Shown here in pieces: positions 52,172 to 59,817 of a DNA stretch of 64,000 bases. How positions within the stretch are numbered: the stretch's first letter is position 1; each line of letters starts with the position of its first letter. The position numbers and the translations under genes were made by a program. Under the pieces are notes generated by a model, which did not search any database, was not told where the DNA came from, and was given only the letters and a program-made list of their open reading frames with translations. The stretch comes from Geothrix sp. SG200 (GTDB lineage Bacteria > Acidobacteriota > Holophagae > Holophagales > Holophagaceae): positions 1,054,001-1,118,000 of the forward strand of contig NZ_JAKZFR010000001.1 of the NCBI RefSeq assembly GCF_022808935.1, in the 5' to 3' direction.

Positions 52172-52396
52172 ATGACTCCCGCCGCCCCTTCCCGCAAGAA
52201 GTCCCCGGCCCAGAGGCCCGGGAAGGCGGCTGCGGCGACCATTCGCGTGGCCAAGTGCATTGTGCCTTTGCCCGCTCCCAGGCCCAGCGTGAAGGGCGCG
52301 ATCGACCGTGAGGAGGATCTGGCGCCGGGGCTGCCCTGCGAGGGGCGCTGCGGGCACTGCCATCACCATCCCTGCCGCCTGCACGGCGCGGTGTGA
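52172..52396 (+). CDS. Small Cys/His-rich protein (74 aa)
   Basis: An ORF of 74 codons starting ATG 7 bp after the SCP2 gene. The N-terminal half is basic and Ala/Pro-rich; the C-terminus has four closely spaced cysteines and several histidines (CEGRCGHCHHHPC), which could hold a metal ion. Shine-Dalgarno support is weak. It may be a real small gene co-transcribed with the SCP2 gene or a chance ORF; I recognise no family. Confidence 0.4.
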   Translation: MTPAAPSRKKSPAQRPGKAAAATIRVAKCIVPLPAPRPSVKGAIDREEDLAPGLPCEGRCGHCHHHPCRLHGAV

Positions 52397-52409
52397 GGGC
52401 CTGTCGCAT

Positions 52410-53165
52410 TCAGGCACCTTCCCATAGGGTTCGCAGCCGCTGGTAGCCGGCGCGGCTGATGGGGAGGGTGGTGCCGTCGCGGAGGATCGCGTCCCGGTGC
52501 TCCTTGCTGTCCTGCTCGATCCGCACGAGGCGGTCGAGGTTCAGGATGTAGCTGCGGTGGATGCGGATGAACCGGTTCGGATCGAGCTGGGATTCCAGGC
52601 TGGCCAGGGTCTGCTGCTTGAGCAGGCTCCGGCCCTCGGTGCGGAGGAGCACGTAGTCGTCCTGGGCCTGGATCCAGTCCAGGCGGTCCAGGTGGACCAC
52701 CGTCACCTTCGGGCCGTCCTTCACCACGATGCGCTCCAAAGGCTTTCCCTGGCGTGCCGCCGAGGCGAGATCCGTCGCGGACGGGACCGGAGCCGCAGGC
52801 TGGGTGGCCTGGAGAACCCGGGCTTTGGCCAGGGCCGCGTCGAAGCGCTCCTTTGAGAAGGGCTTCAGCAGGTAGTCCACCGCATGGGATTCGAAGGCGC
52901 GCATGGCGTGCTGATCGTAGGCGGTGACGAAGACCACGGCGGGGCGCTTCCCTTCCGCCTCCAGGAGCTCCAGCACTTCGAAGCCGTCCAGCTTGGGCAT
53001 CTGGATGTCCAGGAAGACGAGGTCTGGGTGGTGCTCGGCGGCGGCCTTCAGGGCCTCGAAGCCGTTGGCGCATTCACCCACCACCTCCACATCGGGGTGG
53101 GCGGCCAGGTGCTCGCGCACGACGGAACGCGCGAGATCCTCGTCGTCGATGATCAGGGCTTTCAT
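52410..53165 (-). CDS. LytTR-family response regulator
   Basis: A 251-aa protein: receiver with acidic IIDDED, phospho-acceptor Asp53 in FLDIQMPKLDG and Lys in LLKPFSK, then a LytTR DNA-binding domain (about 145-250) with QAQDDYVLLRTEGRS and the NPNRFIRIHRSYILNLD pattern. LytTR proteins bind direct repeats about one to two helical turns apart. The gene overlaps the kinase gene by ATGA and is last in the operon. Probably activates its own operon. Confidence 0.92.
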   Translation of the reverse strand: MKALIIDDEDLARSVVREHLAAHPDVEVVGECANGFEALKAAAEHHPDLVFLDIQMPKLDGFEVLELLEAEGKRPAVVFVTAYDQHAMRAFESHAVDYLLKPFSKERFDAALAKARVLQATQPAAPVPSATDLASAARQGKPLERIVVKDGPKVTVVHLDRLDWIQAQDDYVLLRTEGRSLLKQQTLASLESQLDPNRFIRIHRSYILNLDRLVRIEQDSKEHRDAILRDGTTLPISRAGYQRLRTLWEGA

Positions 53166-54226
53166 GGCTCCATCTCCAAAGGGAAGACCAGCGTGACGCG
53201 GTGGAGGCCGTCCTGGGCCGTGGCTTCGAACCGGGCCCGGTTCCCGAAGCGGCCCAGCAGGCGTTGGCGGACCTGGCGCAGCCCGAGCCCCAGACCCTGG
53301 GGGACCGGAGCGTCGGCATCCAGCGGGTTATCCACCTTCAGCAGAACGTGTCCTTCCACCACCTCCGCAGCCACGGCCAGGGTGCCGCCCTCCGGCAGGG
53401 CCGCAATGCCGTGCTTGATGGCGTTCTCCACCAGCGGCTGCAGCAGCAGGGTGGGCAGGAGGGCCGGTTCCGCGGCGGGATCGATGCGCCAGTCGAGCTT
53501 CAGGCGGTTGCCGAAGCGGATCTGCTCAATGGCCAGGTAGGCCCGAGCCAGCTCGAGCTCCTCCTGCAGGACGACCTGGCGGCGCTCGCCCAGGCCCAGG
53601 CTGCGGCGGAGGAAATCCGAAAGCAGCACGCACATCTCCCGCGCCCGGGCGGGATCCACGGCGGTCAACGCCGACAGTGAATTCAGGCTGTTGAACAGGA
53701 AGTGGGGATTGAGCTGGGCCCGCAAGGCCTTCAGCTCCGACTCCTGGGCCAGGATCTGGAGCTCGGCACCCTTCCGTTCGGCTTCCAGGGCGCGCTCCTG
53801 GGCCAGCATGAGGTAGCTGAGGGCCACGGAGGCCAGGTAGAGCAGGATGCCCACGCCCGTGAGCACGGGCAGGGCGATGTCCACGTGGCGGGGCAGGGTG
53901 CCAAGGCCGGGGATCCAGGCCAGGATCCGGGCCAGCAGCCAGGCCAGCCCCGCCCAGATGCTGCCCATGAGCACGGCTGCCAGGCCCCAGGCCGCTCCGT
54001 GGGAGCCCAGCGTTTCCACCCGCTGGCCAAGCGGGAGCGCCCGGCAGAGAAACCAGGCGGACAGGAAGAGGAAGGCCGCGATCAGGCAGAGGGGCAGGGC
54101 CAAGGCCGCTGCCTCCGCCCAGCTCCAGTTCTGGGTGCGGGCGATTCCCATCAGCAGCAGGGCGATGGGGGCCCACCCCAGGAGGTAGGCCCCCAGACGC
54201 GCCCGGTTGGCCAGGAGGGGATGCAT
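53162..54226 (-). CDS. LytS-type sensor histidine kinase
   Basis: A 354-aa protein with about four N-terminal TMs (residues 8-160) and no large sensor domain, then a His_kinase domain with QLNPHFLFNSLNSL (phospho-acceptor His) and an ATPase domain with QPLVENAIKHG and GLGLGLRQVRQRL. This is the usual partner of LytTR regulators. The ATG at 54226 overlaps the previous stop (TGATG). With so little sensing domain, it may be controlled by the membrane proteins encoded just upstream. Confidence 0.9.
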   Translation of the reverse strand: MHPLLANRARLGAYLLGWAPIALLLMGIARTQNWSWAEAAALALPLCLIAAFLFLSAWFLCRALPLGQRVETLGSHGAAWGLAAVLMGSIWAGLAWLLARILAWIPGLGTLPRHVDIALPVLTGVGILLYLASVALSYLMLAQERALEAERKGAELQILAQESELKALRAQLNPHFLFNSLNSLSALTAVDPARAREMCVLLSDFLRRSLGLGERRQVVLQEELELARAYLAIEQIRFGNRLKLDWRIDPAAEPALLPTLLLQPLVENAIKHGIAALPEGGTLAVAAEVVEGHVLLKVDNPLDADAPVPQGLGLGLRQVRQRLLGRFGNRARFEATAQDGLHRVTLVFPLEMEP

Positions 54227-54936
54227 CAGCTCTTGACCTCGGTGCCGCCGAAGAGGATCAGCCCCGTGATCACCAGGCGGGGCCGGCCCTCCGCCGGAGC
54301 GGGACCGTGGTGGGTTCCGTCGTTGAGGGCGCCGGCGATGGCCGTGGCGCGATGGACGACTTCCCACCCCTCCGGCACACGGATCTCCCCGCCGCCGAAG
54401 AGCACGAAGACATCGATGCGGGCCTGGCCGTTCTCCATCGCCGCCTGCCGGAGGTCCACCTCGTAGCCGCCGAAGATGGCCGTCAGCTCGCCGCCCTTGA
54501 AGGCCTGGGTCACCACACGCCGCTTGAAGCCGCCGAAAATGGCCGTGCCCTGGAGGAAGTCGTCGGAGCGGGCCAGCTCGGGCGGGATGCCGCGGCTCTG
54601 CTTGAGGGCCTTGGTGACGATGAGGATGCCAAGGCCCACCACCAGCATGGGGCCTAGCGCATCCGCCAGGTGGCCGTGGCCGAAGGTGAAGAGCAGCAGG
54701 AAGGCACCGCCCAACACCAGGAACCAGCCGCCCGTGCTGCTGCCCTGCCGGTCCTGGCGGATCTTGGCGATGCCCACGGCCACCAGCACCAGCGGCCAGA
54801 GCTTGAAGAGGGTATGAGCCTGGACAAGGCCCAGGTTGTCCAGGGTGAGCACGAGGCCCGCCACGATGATGGCGACGCCCAGCACCAGCTTGGGGCTGAA
54901 CGGACTCGGAGTCCGGATGTCGTCGGCGGCGTTCAT
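54226..54936 (-). CDS. LiaF-like membrane protein
   Basis: A 236-aa protein with four short hydrophobic segments in the first 110 residues and a C-terminal beta-rich domain with the repeated AIFGGxxxxV pattern (TAIFGGFKRRVV, TAIFGGYEVDLR, LFGGGEIRVPEGW). LiaF and related cell-wall-stress proteins keep a partner kinase silent in the absence of stress. That role fits its place in a LytS/LytTR operon but is inferred. Start ATGA-overlaps the previous gene. Confidence 0.8.
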   Translation of the reverse strand: MNAADDIRTPSPFSPKLVLGVAIIVAGLVLTLDNLGLVQAHTLFKLWPLVLVAVGIAKIRQDRQGSSTGGWFLVLGGAFLLLFTFGHGHLADALGPMLVVGLGILIVTKALKQSRGIPPELARSDDFLQGTAIFGGFKRRVVTQAFKGGELTAIFGGYEVDLRQAAMENGQARIDVFVLFGGGEIRVPEGWEVVHRATAIAGALNDGTHHGPAPAEGRPRLVITGLILFGGTEVKS

Positions 54937-55358
54937 GGGTTCACCTGCGTGGATCCGGAATCAGGATCACAGGAATCGGGCTCGGATGGCGACGGCCGGC
55001 GGCGCCTGCAGCGGGGCGGCGGGCTCCATTGGGGAAACAGGGCGCGGAGCGTGACGATGAGGCCGCCCCACACCAGGAAGACCGGCCACCAGCGCTCCAG
55101 GAGCCCCCAGGGGCCGAACTGGGAGATGAAGCCCGCGACGGCGAAGCCCAGCCAGATGTGACCGCGGAGGCTGAGGAGACCATCCTGGACCAGACGGGCG
55201 AGGCCCACGGCGGCCACCGCCAGCGGCCACCAGGCCAGCAGGTGCCAGGCGTCGAGCCAGTGGAGGCTGTCCACCAGAAGAATCAGGCCCACCGTAATGA
55301 CCACCAGGCCGAGGACCAACTTGACGGAAAAGACAGGGGGGCGTTCCTGGACGTTCAT
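54933..55358 (-). CDS. DUF5668-like small membrane protein
   Basis: A 141-aa protein with about four hydrophobic stretches (for example LVLGLVVITVGLILLVDSLHW, WWPLAVAAVGLARLV, WWPVFLVWGGLIVTL). The repeated pattern of Trp-containing helices resembles the N-terminal part of the LiaF-like protein next to it, suggesting an origin by partial duplication. The C-terminus is Arg/Pro/Ser-rich. ATG at 55358 has AAAGGAG upstream. It ATGA-overlaps both neighbours. Confidence 0.75.
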   Translation of the reverse strand: MNVQERPPVFSVKLVLGLVVITVGLILLVDSLHWLDAWHLLAWWPLAVAAVGLARLVQDGLLSLRGHIWLGFAVAGFISQFGPWGLLERWWPVFLVWGGLIVTLRALFPQWSPPPRCRRRRPSPSEPDSCDPDSGSTQVNP

Positions 55359-55468
55359 GGGTGGCGCTCCTTTCGGCCGGAACCCGCGGAGAAGCTGAAG
55401 GCGAGCGTGGGCAGCCACAGGGCCAGCCACCACCAGGGGCTGTCGATGAACCATCCCAGCTGGATCAT
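55355..55468 (-). CDS. Micro-ORF: 37-aa single-pass membrane protein at the operon head
   Basis: An ATG at 55468 preceded by AAGGAGG at good spacing opens 37 codons ending in TGA that overlaps the next start (ATGA). The peptide begins MIQLGWFIDSPWWWLALW, with four tryptophans in a hydrophobic stretch of about 20 residues, then a basic tail (GRKERHP). The strong ribosome-binding site and the coupled stop argue that it is a real gene. It may be a regulator or subunit of the membrane proteins and kinase downstream. Confidence 0.75.
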   Translation of the reverse strand: MIQLGWFIDSPWWWLALWLPTLAFSFSAGSGRKERHP

Positions 55469-55522
55469 GGGCGCCTCCTTCCGCATGACCAAGCTACGGG
55501 CGTCTTGACAGGAAACCGGGCC

Positions 55523-55554
55523 GGGATCGGCGAACGGCGGGTGGGGATCGGCGA
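55523..55554. promoter_or_regulatory. 21-bp-period direct repeat, candidate LytTR-regulator binding site
   Basis: GGGATCGGCGA occurs twice (55523-55533 and 55544-55554), 11 identical bases at a 21-bp step. Two such half-sites two helical turns apart are the usual target of LytTR dimers. It lies 55-86 bp before the micro-ORF start, at the head of the LytTR operon. Confidence 0.65.
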
Positions 55555-55558
55555 GTGG

Positions 55559-56167
55559 TCAAGCCCAGGCGATCGTCCCGCCCCGGCTGCGCTCCCGCCA
55601 GGCATGGTCGAGGGCGGGACAGAGTTCCGGCGGGCACTCGAAGCGGATGGTGGCTGCGTCTCCCTCGAAGGTCTGGCCGGTCACGGCAGCGGCGGGAAAG
55701 CCTCCCAGCAGGGCGAAGGGCAGATGGGCCTGGGCCGCGGGGACACGGATCTCCCCTTGGCGGAGGATCCGGACCTCCTCCCAGAGGCCCTGGGCTGCGG
55801 CTTCGGCCAGGGCGCCCTGGACACCCTCCGTATAGGCCCTCACCAGACCGCCAGTGCCGAGCTTGGTTCCCCCGTACCATCGGATGCAGACCGCGATGAG
55901 GTCGGTGGCCTCGGCGCCCTCCAGCACCACCAGCATGGGTTTCCCGGCCGTGCCGGAGGGCTCGCCGTCATCATCGGCGCCGAAAGCCGCGACCGGGACG
56001 CCTTCCCGCCAGGCGCTGCAGTGGTGCGTGGCGTCGAAGTCCCGCTTGCGAAGCGAGGCCAGCACGACGGCCCGGTCTTCAGCATCCAATGCGGGGTGCA
56101 GCTCGGTGAGGAAGACCGAAGCCTTCTCCCTGAAGCGGTGGGTGGCGACCCCGGTCAGACGACGCAT
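55559..56167 (-). CDS. YigZ/IMPACT family protein (UPF0029)
   Basis: A 202-aa protein with the two family signatures, DDDGEPSGTAGKP and RWYGGTKLGTGGL (then VRAY), in the first domain, and a smaller C-terminal ferredoxin-like domain. Proteins of this family bind nucleic acid or affect translation; the bacterial role is not settled. It comes right before the LytTR operon, on the same strand, with a 90-bp gap. Confidence 0.9.
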   Translation of the reverse strand: MRRLTGVATHRFREKASVFLTELHPALDAEDRAVVLASLRKRDFDATHHCSAWREGVPVAAFGADDDGEPSGTAGKPMLVVLEGAEATDLIAVCIRWYGGTKLGTGGLVRAYTEGVQGALAEAAAQGLWEEVRILRQGEIRVPAAQAHLPFALLGGFPAAAVTGQTFEGDAATIRFECPPELCPALDHAWRERSRGGTIAWA

Positions 56168-56275
56168 GGATCCAGCATGCGGGTGGCTGTGACGTGAATC
56201 AACACAGGCGGCTCAATGGCGACCATTCAGTCGTTTTTTACTTATAGTTGGGGTGGATCTTTTCGAGGAGACGGC

Positions 56276-58183
56276 ATGACCACCGTCACGCGGCCCTTCA
56301 CGCCCACGGTCCTGCAGCGCAGAACCCCTGTGCCCTCGGATCTGGACATTGCCCAGGCGGCGACCCTCAAGCCCATCAGCCAGGTGGCCGCGGAGCTGGG
56401 CCTCGAGGCGGACGAGCTGGAGCTCTACGGCCCCACCAAGGCCAAAGTGCGGCTGGAGGTGCGGGACCGTCTGCAGGGCCGTCCCGACGGCAAGTACATC
56501 GACGTCACCGCCATTACCCCGACGCCGTTGGGGGAAGGCAAGACCACGGTCACGGTGGGACTCAGCCAGGCCCTGGGGGCGCACCTGGGCCAGCGCGTGG
56601 TGACCTGCATCCGCCAGCCCAGCCAGGGTCCCACCTTCGGCATCAAGGGAGGAGCCGCCGGCGGCGGCTACAGCCAGGTGATTCCCATGGAGGACTTCAA
56701 CCTCCACCTCACCGGGGACATCCACGCCATCACCGCGGCCCACAACCTGTGCGCCGCGGCCATCGACGCCCGCATCCTCCATGAGGCCGGCGCTTCGGAC
56801 GAGCAGCTGTTCGAGCGGATCTTCCCGAAAGGAAAATCCGGAAGGAAGTTCCCGCGGTCGCTGCAGCTGCGCTGCGCGAGGCTGGGCATCACCAAGGGGA
56901 ATCCCGACGATTTCACGCCGGAGGAGCGCTGTCGCGTCTGCCGGCTGGATCTGGACCCCGCCGCCATCACCTGGCGCCGCATCCTGGACACCAGCGACCG
57001 GTTCCTTCGGGGCGTGACCGTGGGGCAGGGCGAGGAGGAGCAGGGCTTCGCCCGGGAGACGGGCTTCGACATCTCCGTGGCCAGCGAGATCATGGCCGTC
57101 CTGGCCCTCACCACGGGCCTCCAGGACATGCGGCGCAGGCTGGGAAGCATGGTGGTGGGCCTTGATCGACAGGGGCGCGCGGTGACCGCCGAGGATCTGG
57201 GCGTGGCCGGCGCCATGACCGTGCTCATGAAGGACGCGCTGAAGCCGAACCTCATGCAGACGCTGGAGGGCACGCCCGTGTTCGTGCATGCGGGCCCCTT
57301 CGCCAACATCGCCCATGGAAACAGCTCCATCCTGGCCGACCAGATCGCCCTCAAGCTGGCGGACTACGTGGTCACCGAGTCGGGTTTCGGCGCTGACATG
57401 GGCATGGAGAAGTTCTTCGACATCAAGTGTCGCGTTTCCGGGTTGAAGCCTGACGCCGTGGTGCTGGTGGCCACCGTGCGCGCCCTCAAGATGCACGGCG
57501 GCGGGCCCAAGGTGGTGGCGGGGAAGCCCCTGGATCCGGTCTATGTGGATGAGAACCTGGACCTGCTCCGCCAGGGCCTGCCCAACCTGCTGCACCACAT
57601 CCGCATCGCCCGGAAGTTCGGTGTGCCCGTGGTGGTGGCGGTGAACGGCTTCGCCACGGACAGCCCCGCGGAACTGGACCTGGTGCGCCGGGCCTCCCTG
57701 GAGAGCGGCGCGGAGGACGCGGTGGTCTGCCGGAACTGGGCCCTGGGCGGGGAAGGGGCCCTGGATCTAGGCCGGGCCGTCATGCGCGTCTGCGAGCGCC
57801 CCTCGGAGTTCCGTTTCCTCTACGGCGTGGACGAGCCCATCAAGCAGAAGATCGAAACCATCGCCACGGAGGTCTACGGCGCCGACGGCGTGGACTACGC
57901 GCCGGAGGCCGAAGCGAAGATCGATGCCTACACGCGGCTTGGCTACGACCGCCTGCCCATCTGCATGGCCAAGACGCACCTGAGCCTGAGCCACGACCCG
58001 GCCTTGAAGGGGGTCCCCACGGGCTTCCGCATCCCGGTGAGGGATGTCCGCCTCAGCGCCGGGGCCGGGTTCCTGTATCCGTTGCTGGGCAAGATGGCCA
58101 CCATGCCAGGCCTCCCCACGAGGCCCGGCTTCTACGATGTGGACATCGATCCGGAGACAGGCCGCGTGGTGGGGCTGTTCTGA
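56276..58183 (+). CDS. fhs: Formate-tetrahydrofolate ligase
   Basis: A 635-aa enzyme: [14 protein letters not shown] is the P-loop for ATP, then [22 protein letters not shown] (short family motif), FADIxxGNSS-like [10 protein letters not shown], and [12 protein letters not shown]. It makes 10-formyl-THF from formate, ATP and THF. With gcvT/gcvH it suggests active C1 exchange, either for biosynthesis or for formate use. ATG at 56276 has GAGGAG 5 bp upstream; the earlier in-frame ATG at 56216 lacks the usual N-terminus. A -10-like TATAGT lies at 56243-56248. Confidence 0.95.
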   Translation: MTTVTRPFTPTVLQRRTPVPSDLDIAQAATLKPISQVAAELGLEADELELYGPTKAKVRLEVRDRLQGRPDGKYIDVTAITPTPLGEGKTTVTVGLSQALGAHLGQRVVTCIRQPSQGPTFGIKGGAAGGGYSQVIPMEDFNLHLTGDIHAITAAHNLCAAAIDARILHEAGASDEQLFERIFPKGKSGRKFPRSLQLRCARLGITKGNPDDFTPEERCRVCRLDLDPAAITWRRILDTSDRFLRGVTVGQGEEEQGFARETGFDISVASEIMAVLALTTGLQDMRRRLGSMVVGLDRQGRAVTAEDLGVAGAMTVLMKDALKPNLMQTLEGTPVFVHAGPFANIAHGNSSILADQIALKLADYVVTESGFGADMGMEKFFDIKCRVSGLKPDAVVLVATVRALKMHGGGPKVVAGKPLDPVYVDENLDLLRQGLPNLLHHIRIARKFGVPVVVAVNGFATDSPAELDLVRRASLESGAEDAVVCRNWALGGEGALDLGRAVMRVCERPSEFRFLYGVDEPIKQKIETIATEVYGADGVDYAPEAEAKIDAYTRLGYDRLPICMAKTHLSLSHDPALKGVPTGFRIPVRDVRLSAGAGFLYPLLGKMATMPGLPTRPGFYDVDIDPETGRVVGLF

Positions 58184-58454
58184 CCCTGCGTGACCGCGAA
58201 CAGAAACGGCCGCTGGTCGTGTGAAGCCTTCCTCCGGTACTGCCTTCGGGCCACCTGATGGCCGGGTCGGCAACGGAAGCCGGGGAGAGCCTGTCGTGGC
58301 CTCAAATATATGTTAATAGTCTTAATAACAACACTTAAACCGAGGTTGGTCTCGGGCTGCCGGCCCCGATTGACCCATTCTTTTTTAATCAGGGGTGTTA
58401 TCGCGGCCTTCCCCAGGGTCGAAAAGAGGGTTGACCACCTGCGAGGAGTGCCCA
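58184..58454. other. Non-coding region with abrupt GC-rich to AT-rich change
   Basis: 271 bp without a gene. Positions 58190-58300 are GC-rich and can form several short stems (for example GGCCA with TGGCC around 58250). From 58302 to about 58340 the sequence is strikingly AT-rich, with TTAATA runs, and a T6 run lies near 58381-58386. I cannot assign a riboswitch. The AT-rich part may hold the promoter of the next gene. Confidence 0.5.
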
Positions 58455-58874
58455 ATGGGCCGCCTTGGAACCTTCCGATCGACCTGCCGCCTGGGGCTCC
58501 TGCTGGCCCTGGCCGGTGGCTCGGAAGCCGTGGCCATGGCCCAGAGCACGAGCGGCGCCACCTGTACGGTCCGGATCCGCCCCCGCGAAGCGGCGGATTA
58601 TGACCTTTCGACGGAAGTGACCATCCACGGCCTGGTCGAAGGCTGGGAGGGCCGGTCGATCCGGATCCGCCTGGCGGCTGGAGTCCTGCGGGTGGACACC
58701 GGCGCCTGGAACACCTCAGGGCTGTTCCAAACGGGAACCCCTCTCGAGGTCCTCGCGTCCAGGAGTGTGGTCGACGGCCGGCAGCGGTTCCTCGCCCGTG
58801 AGATTCGTCATGCGGGGGGCGTCCTGATGATCCGGGACGCCTTCGGGACGCCCATCCAGGCCGGATCGCTCTAG
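58455..58874 (+). CDS. Exported protein of unknown function
   Basis: A 139-aa protein with an N-terminal signal peptide (LGLLLALAGGSEAVAMAQ region), then a beta-rich domain of about 110 residues (TVRIRPREAADYDLSTEVTI, LVEGWEGRSIRIRLA). The domain pattern suggests a small beta-barrel (OB-like) fold, but I recognise no family. GAGGAG lies 8 bp before the ATG. It converges on the DUF4402 gene, with 1 bp between the stops. Confidence 0.6.
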   Translation: MGRLGTFRSTCRLGLLLALAGGSEAVAMAQSTSGATCTVRIRPREAADYDLSTEVTIHGLVEGWEGRSIRIRLAAGVLRVDTGAWNTSGLFQTGTPLEVLASRSVVDGRQRFLAREIRHAGGVLMIRDAFGTPIQAGSL

Positions 58875-58875
58875 A

Positions 58876-59817
58876 TCAATTGTAGGCCACGGTCACGCTG
58901 AAGGTCCCGGCGTAGTCGCCGTCGGGTTGGCCGGCGGCCACGTTCAGCGTGCCTCCCACGCTCAGTGTCTGCCGCCCGGCGAGGTCCAGGCGGCCCGTCG
59001 GTCCCGGAGAACTCGTGAAGGCCGTCACCGTGAGGGTCCCATCCGGAGAGCTGAGGACGACGCTGCCCGGAAGGGTGATGGCGTAGGTGGCGTTGGCGGC
59101 ACCGGTCACGGAGAAGGTGGCGGGTCCGACCGGCAGCTGGGAACCCAGGCTCACGCCGCCCGTCGTGCTGAGCGTGCCTGCGGGACTGAGCACCACAGTT
59201 CCAGGGGCCGGACTCGTGAAGACCGCCCCGAACCGCAGTCCTGTGAGCTCCGTGAGGCTGATGACCGGCGCGATCTGGATCTGCACTGAGAAGGCCATGG
59301 GGGTGATGGCTCCCTTGAAGGGGTCCATCACATTCAGGGTGTAGCTGCCGGTGTAGGTTCCCGCCGGCGTGATGGCGCTCGAACCGACTGAGACGGTGGC
59401 GCCCAGGTAGTAGTAGCCGGTGGTGCCCGTGGAAGGGAAGGTGCCGCTGGTGGCGGGCTGGCAATCCACGGCCGTGACGACCACTGTCGCGCCGCCTGGT
59501 CCCACGAGGGGGAAGGGAACGGGGCTGCCCGCCGAGGCGAACCAATTGTCGCCCACCTTGCCGGACAAGGTGAAGCTGCCCAGGCTGACGCCAGCGGAGG
59601 AACCCAGGGTGGCTCCGCCTGAGGCGCTCCGGCTGCCGGATGGCGAAGCGAGCACCACCGTCCCCCCGAAAGCGCTGGGGATGACATAGCCCAGCGAGAT
59701 GTCCGAGTACTTGTTGATGACCGGCACCCAGGCCTGGCTGTGGGCGGGGAGTGCCGCGAGTGCCAGGGCCACCAGGAAGAACCGTCGGGAGAGCGCTGAG
59801 AGGGCGGAGAAGCTCAT
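58876..59817 (-). CDS. Double-DUF4402 exported protein, likely tip subunit of the pilus locus
   Basis: A 313-aa protein with signal peptide (LVALALAALPAHSQA) and two DUF4402-like beta domains. The first is about residues 30-170; the second (180-313) ends QTLSVGGTLNVAAGQPDGDY and GTFSVTVAYN, almost identical to the end of the single-domain subunit at 63436-63978. Two-domain subunits at the distal end of chaperone-usher operons are usually adhesins. ATG overlaps the usher stop (ATGA), so it is last in the operon. Function inferred from order. Confidence 0.75.
   Translation of the reverse strand: MSFSALSALSRRFFLVALALAALPAHSQAWVPVINKYSDISLGYVIPSAFGGTVVLASPSGSRSASGGATLGSSAGVSLGSFTLSGKVGDNWFASAGSPVPFPLVGPGGATVVVTAVDCQPATSGTFPSTGTTGYYYLGATVSVGSSAITPAGTYTGSYTLNVMDPFKGAITPMAFSVQIQIAPVISLTELTGLRFGAVFTSPAPGTVVLSPAGTLSTTGGVSLGSQLPVGPATFSVTGAANATYAITLPGSVVLSSPDGTLTVTAFTSSPGPTGRLDLAGRQTLSVGGTLNVAAGQPDGDYAGTFSVTVAYN

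Noticed and set aside
58190-58310. Possible riboswitch (c-di-GMP, THF or cobalamin) or group II intron fragment downstream of fhs
   Set aside because: Stretches such as AACGGAAGCCGGGGAGAGCC recall intron 3' ends, but there is no domain V hairpin or reverse transcriptase, and no riboswitch consensus core is found on either strand.
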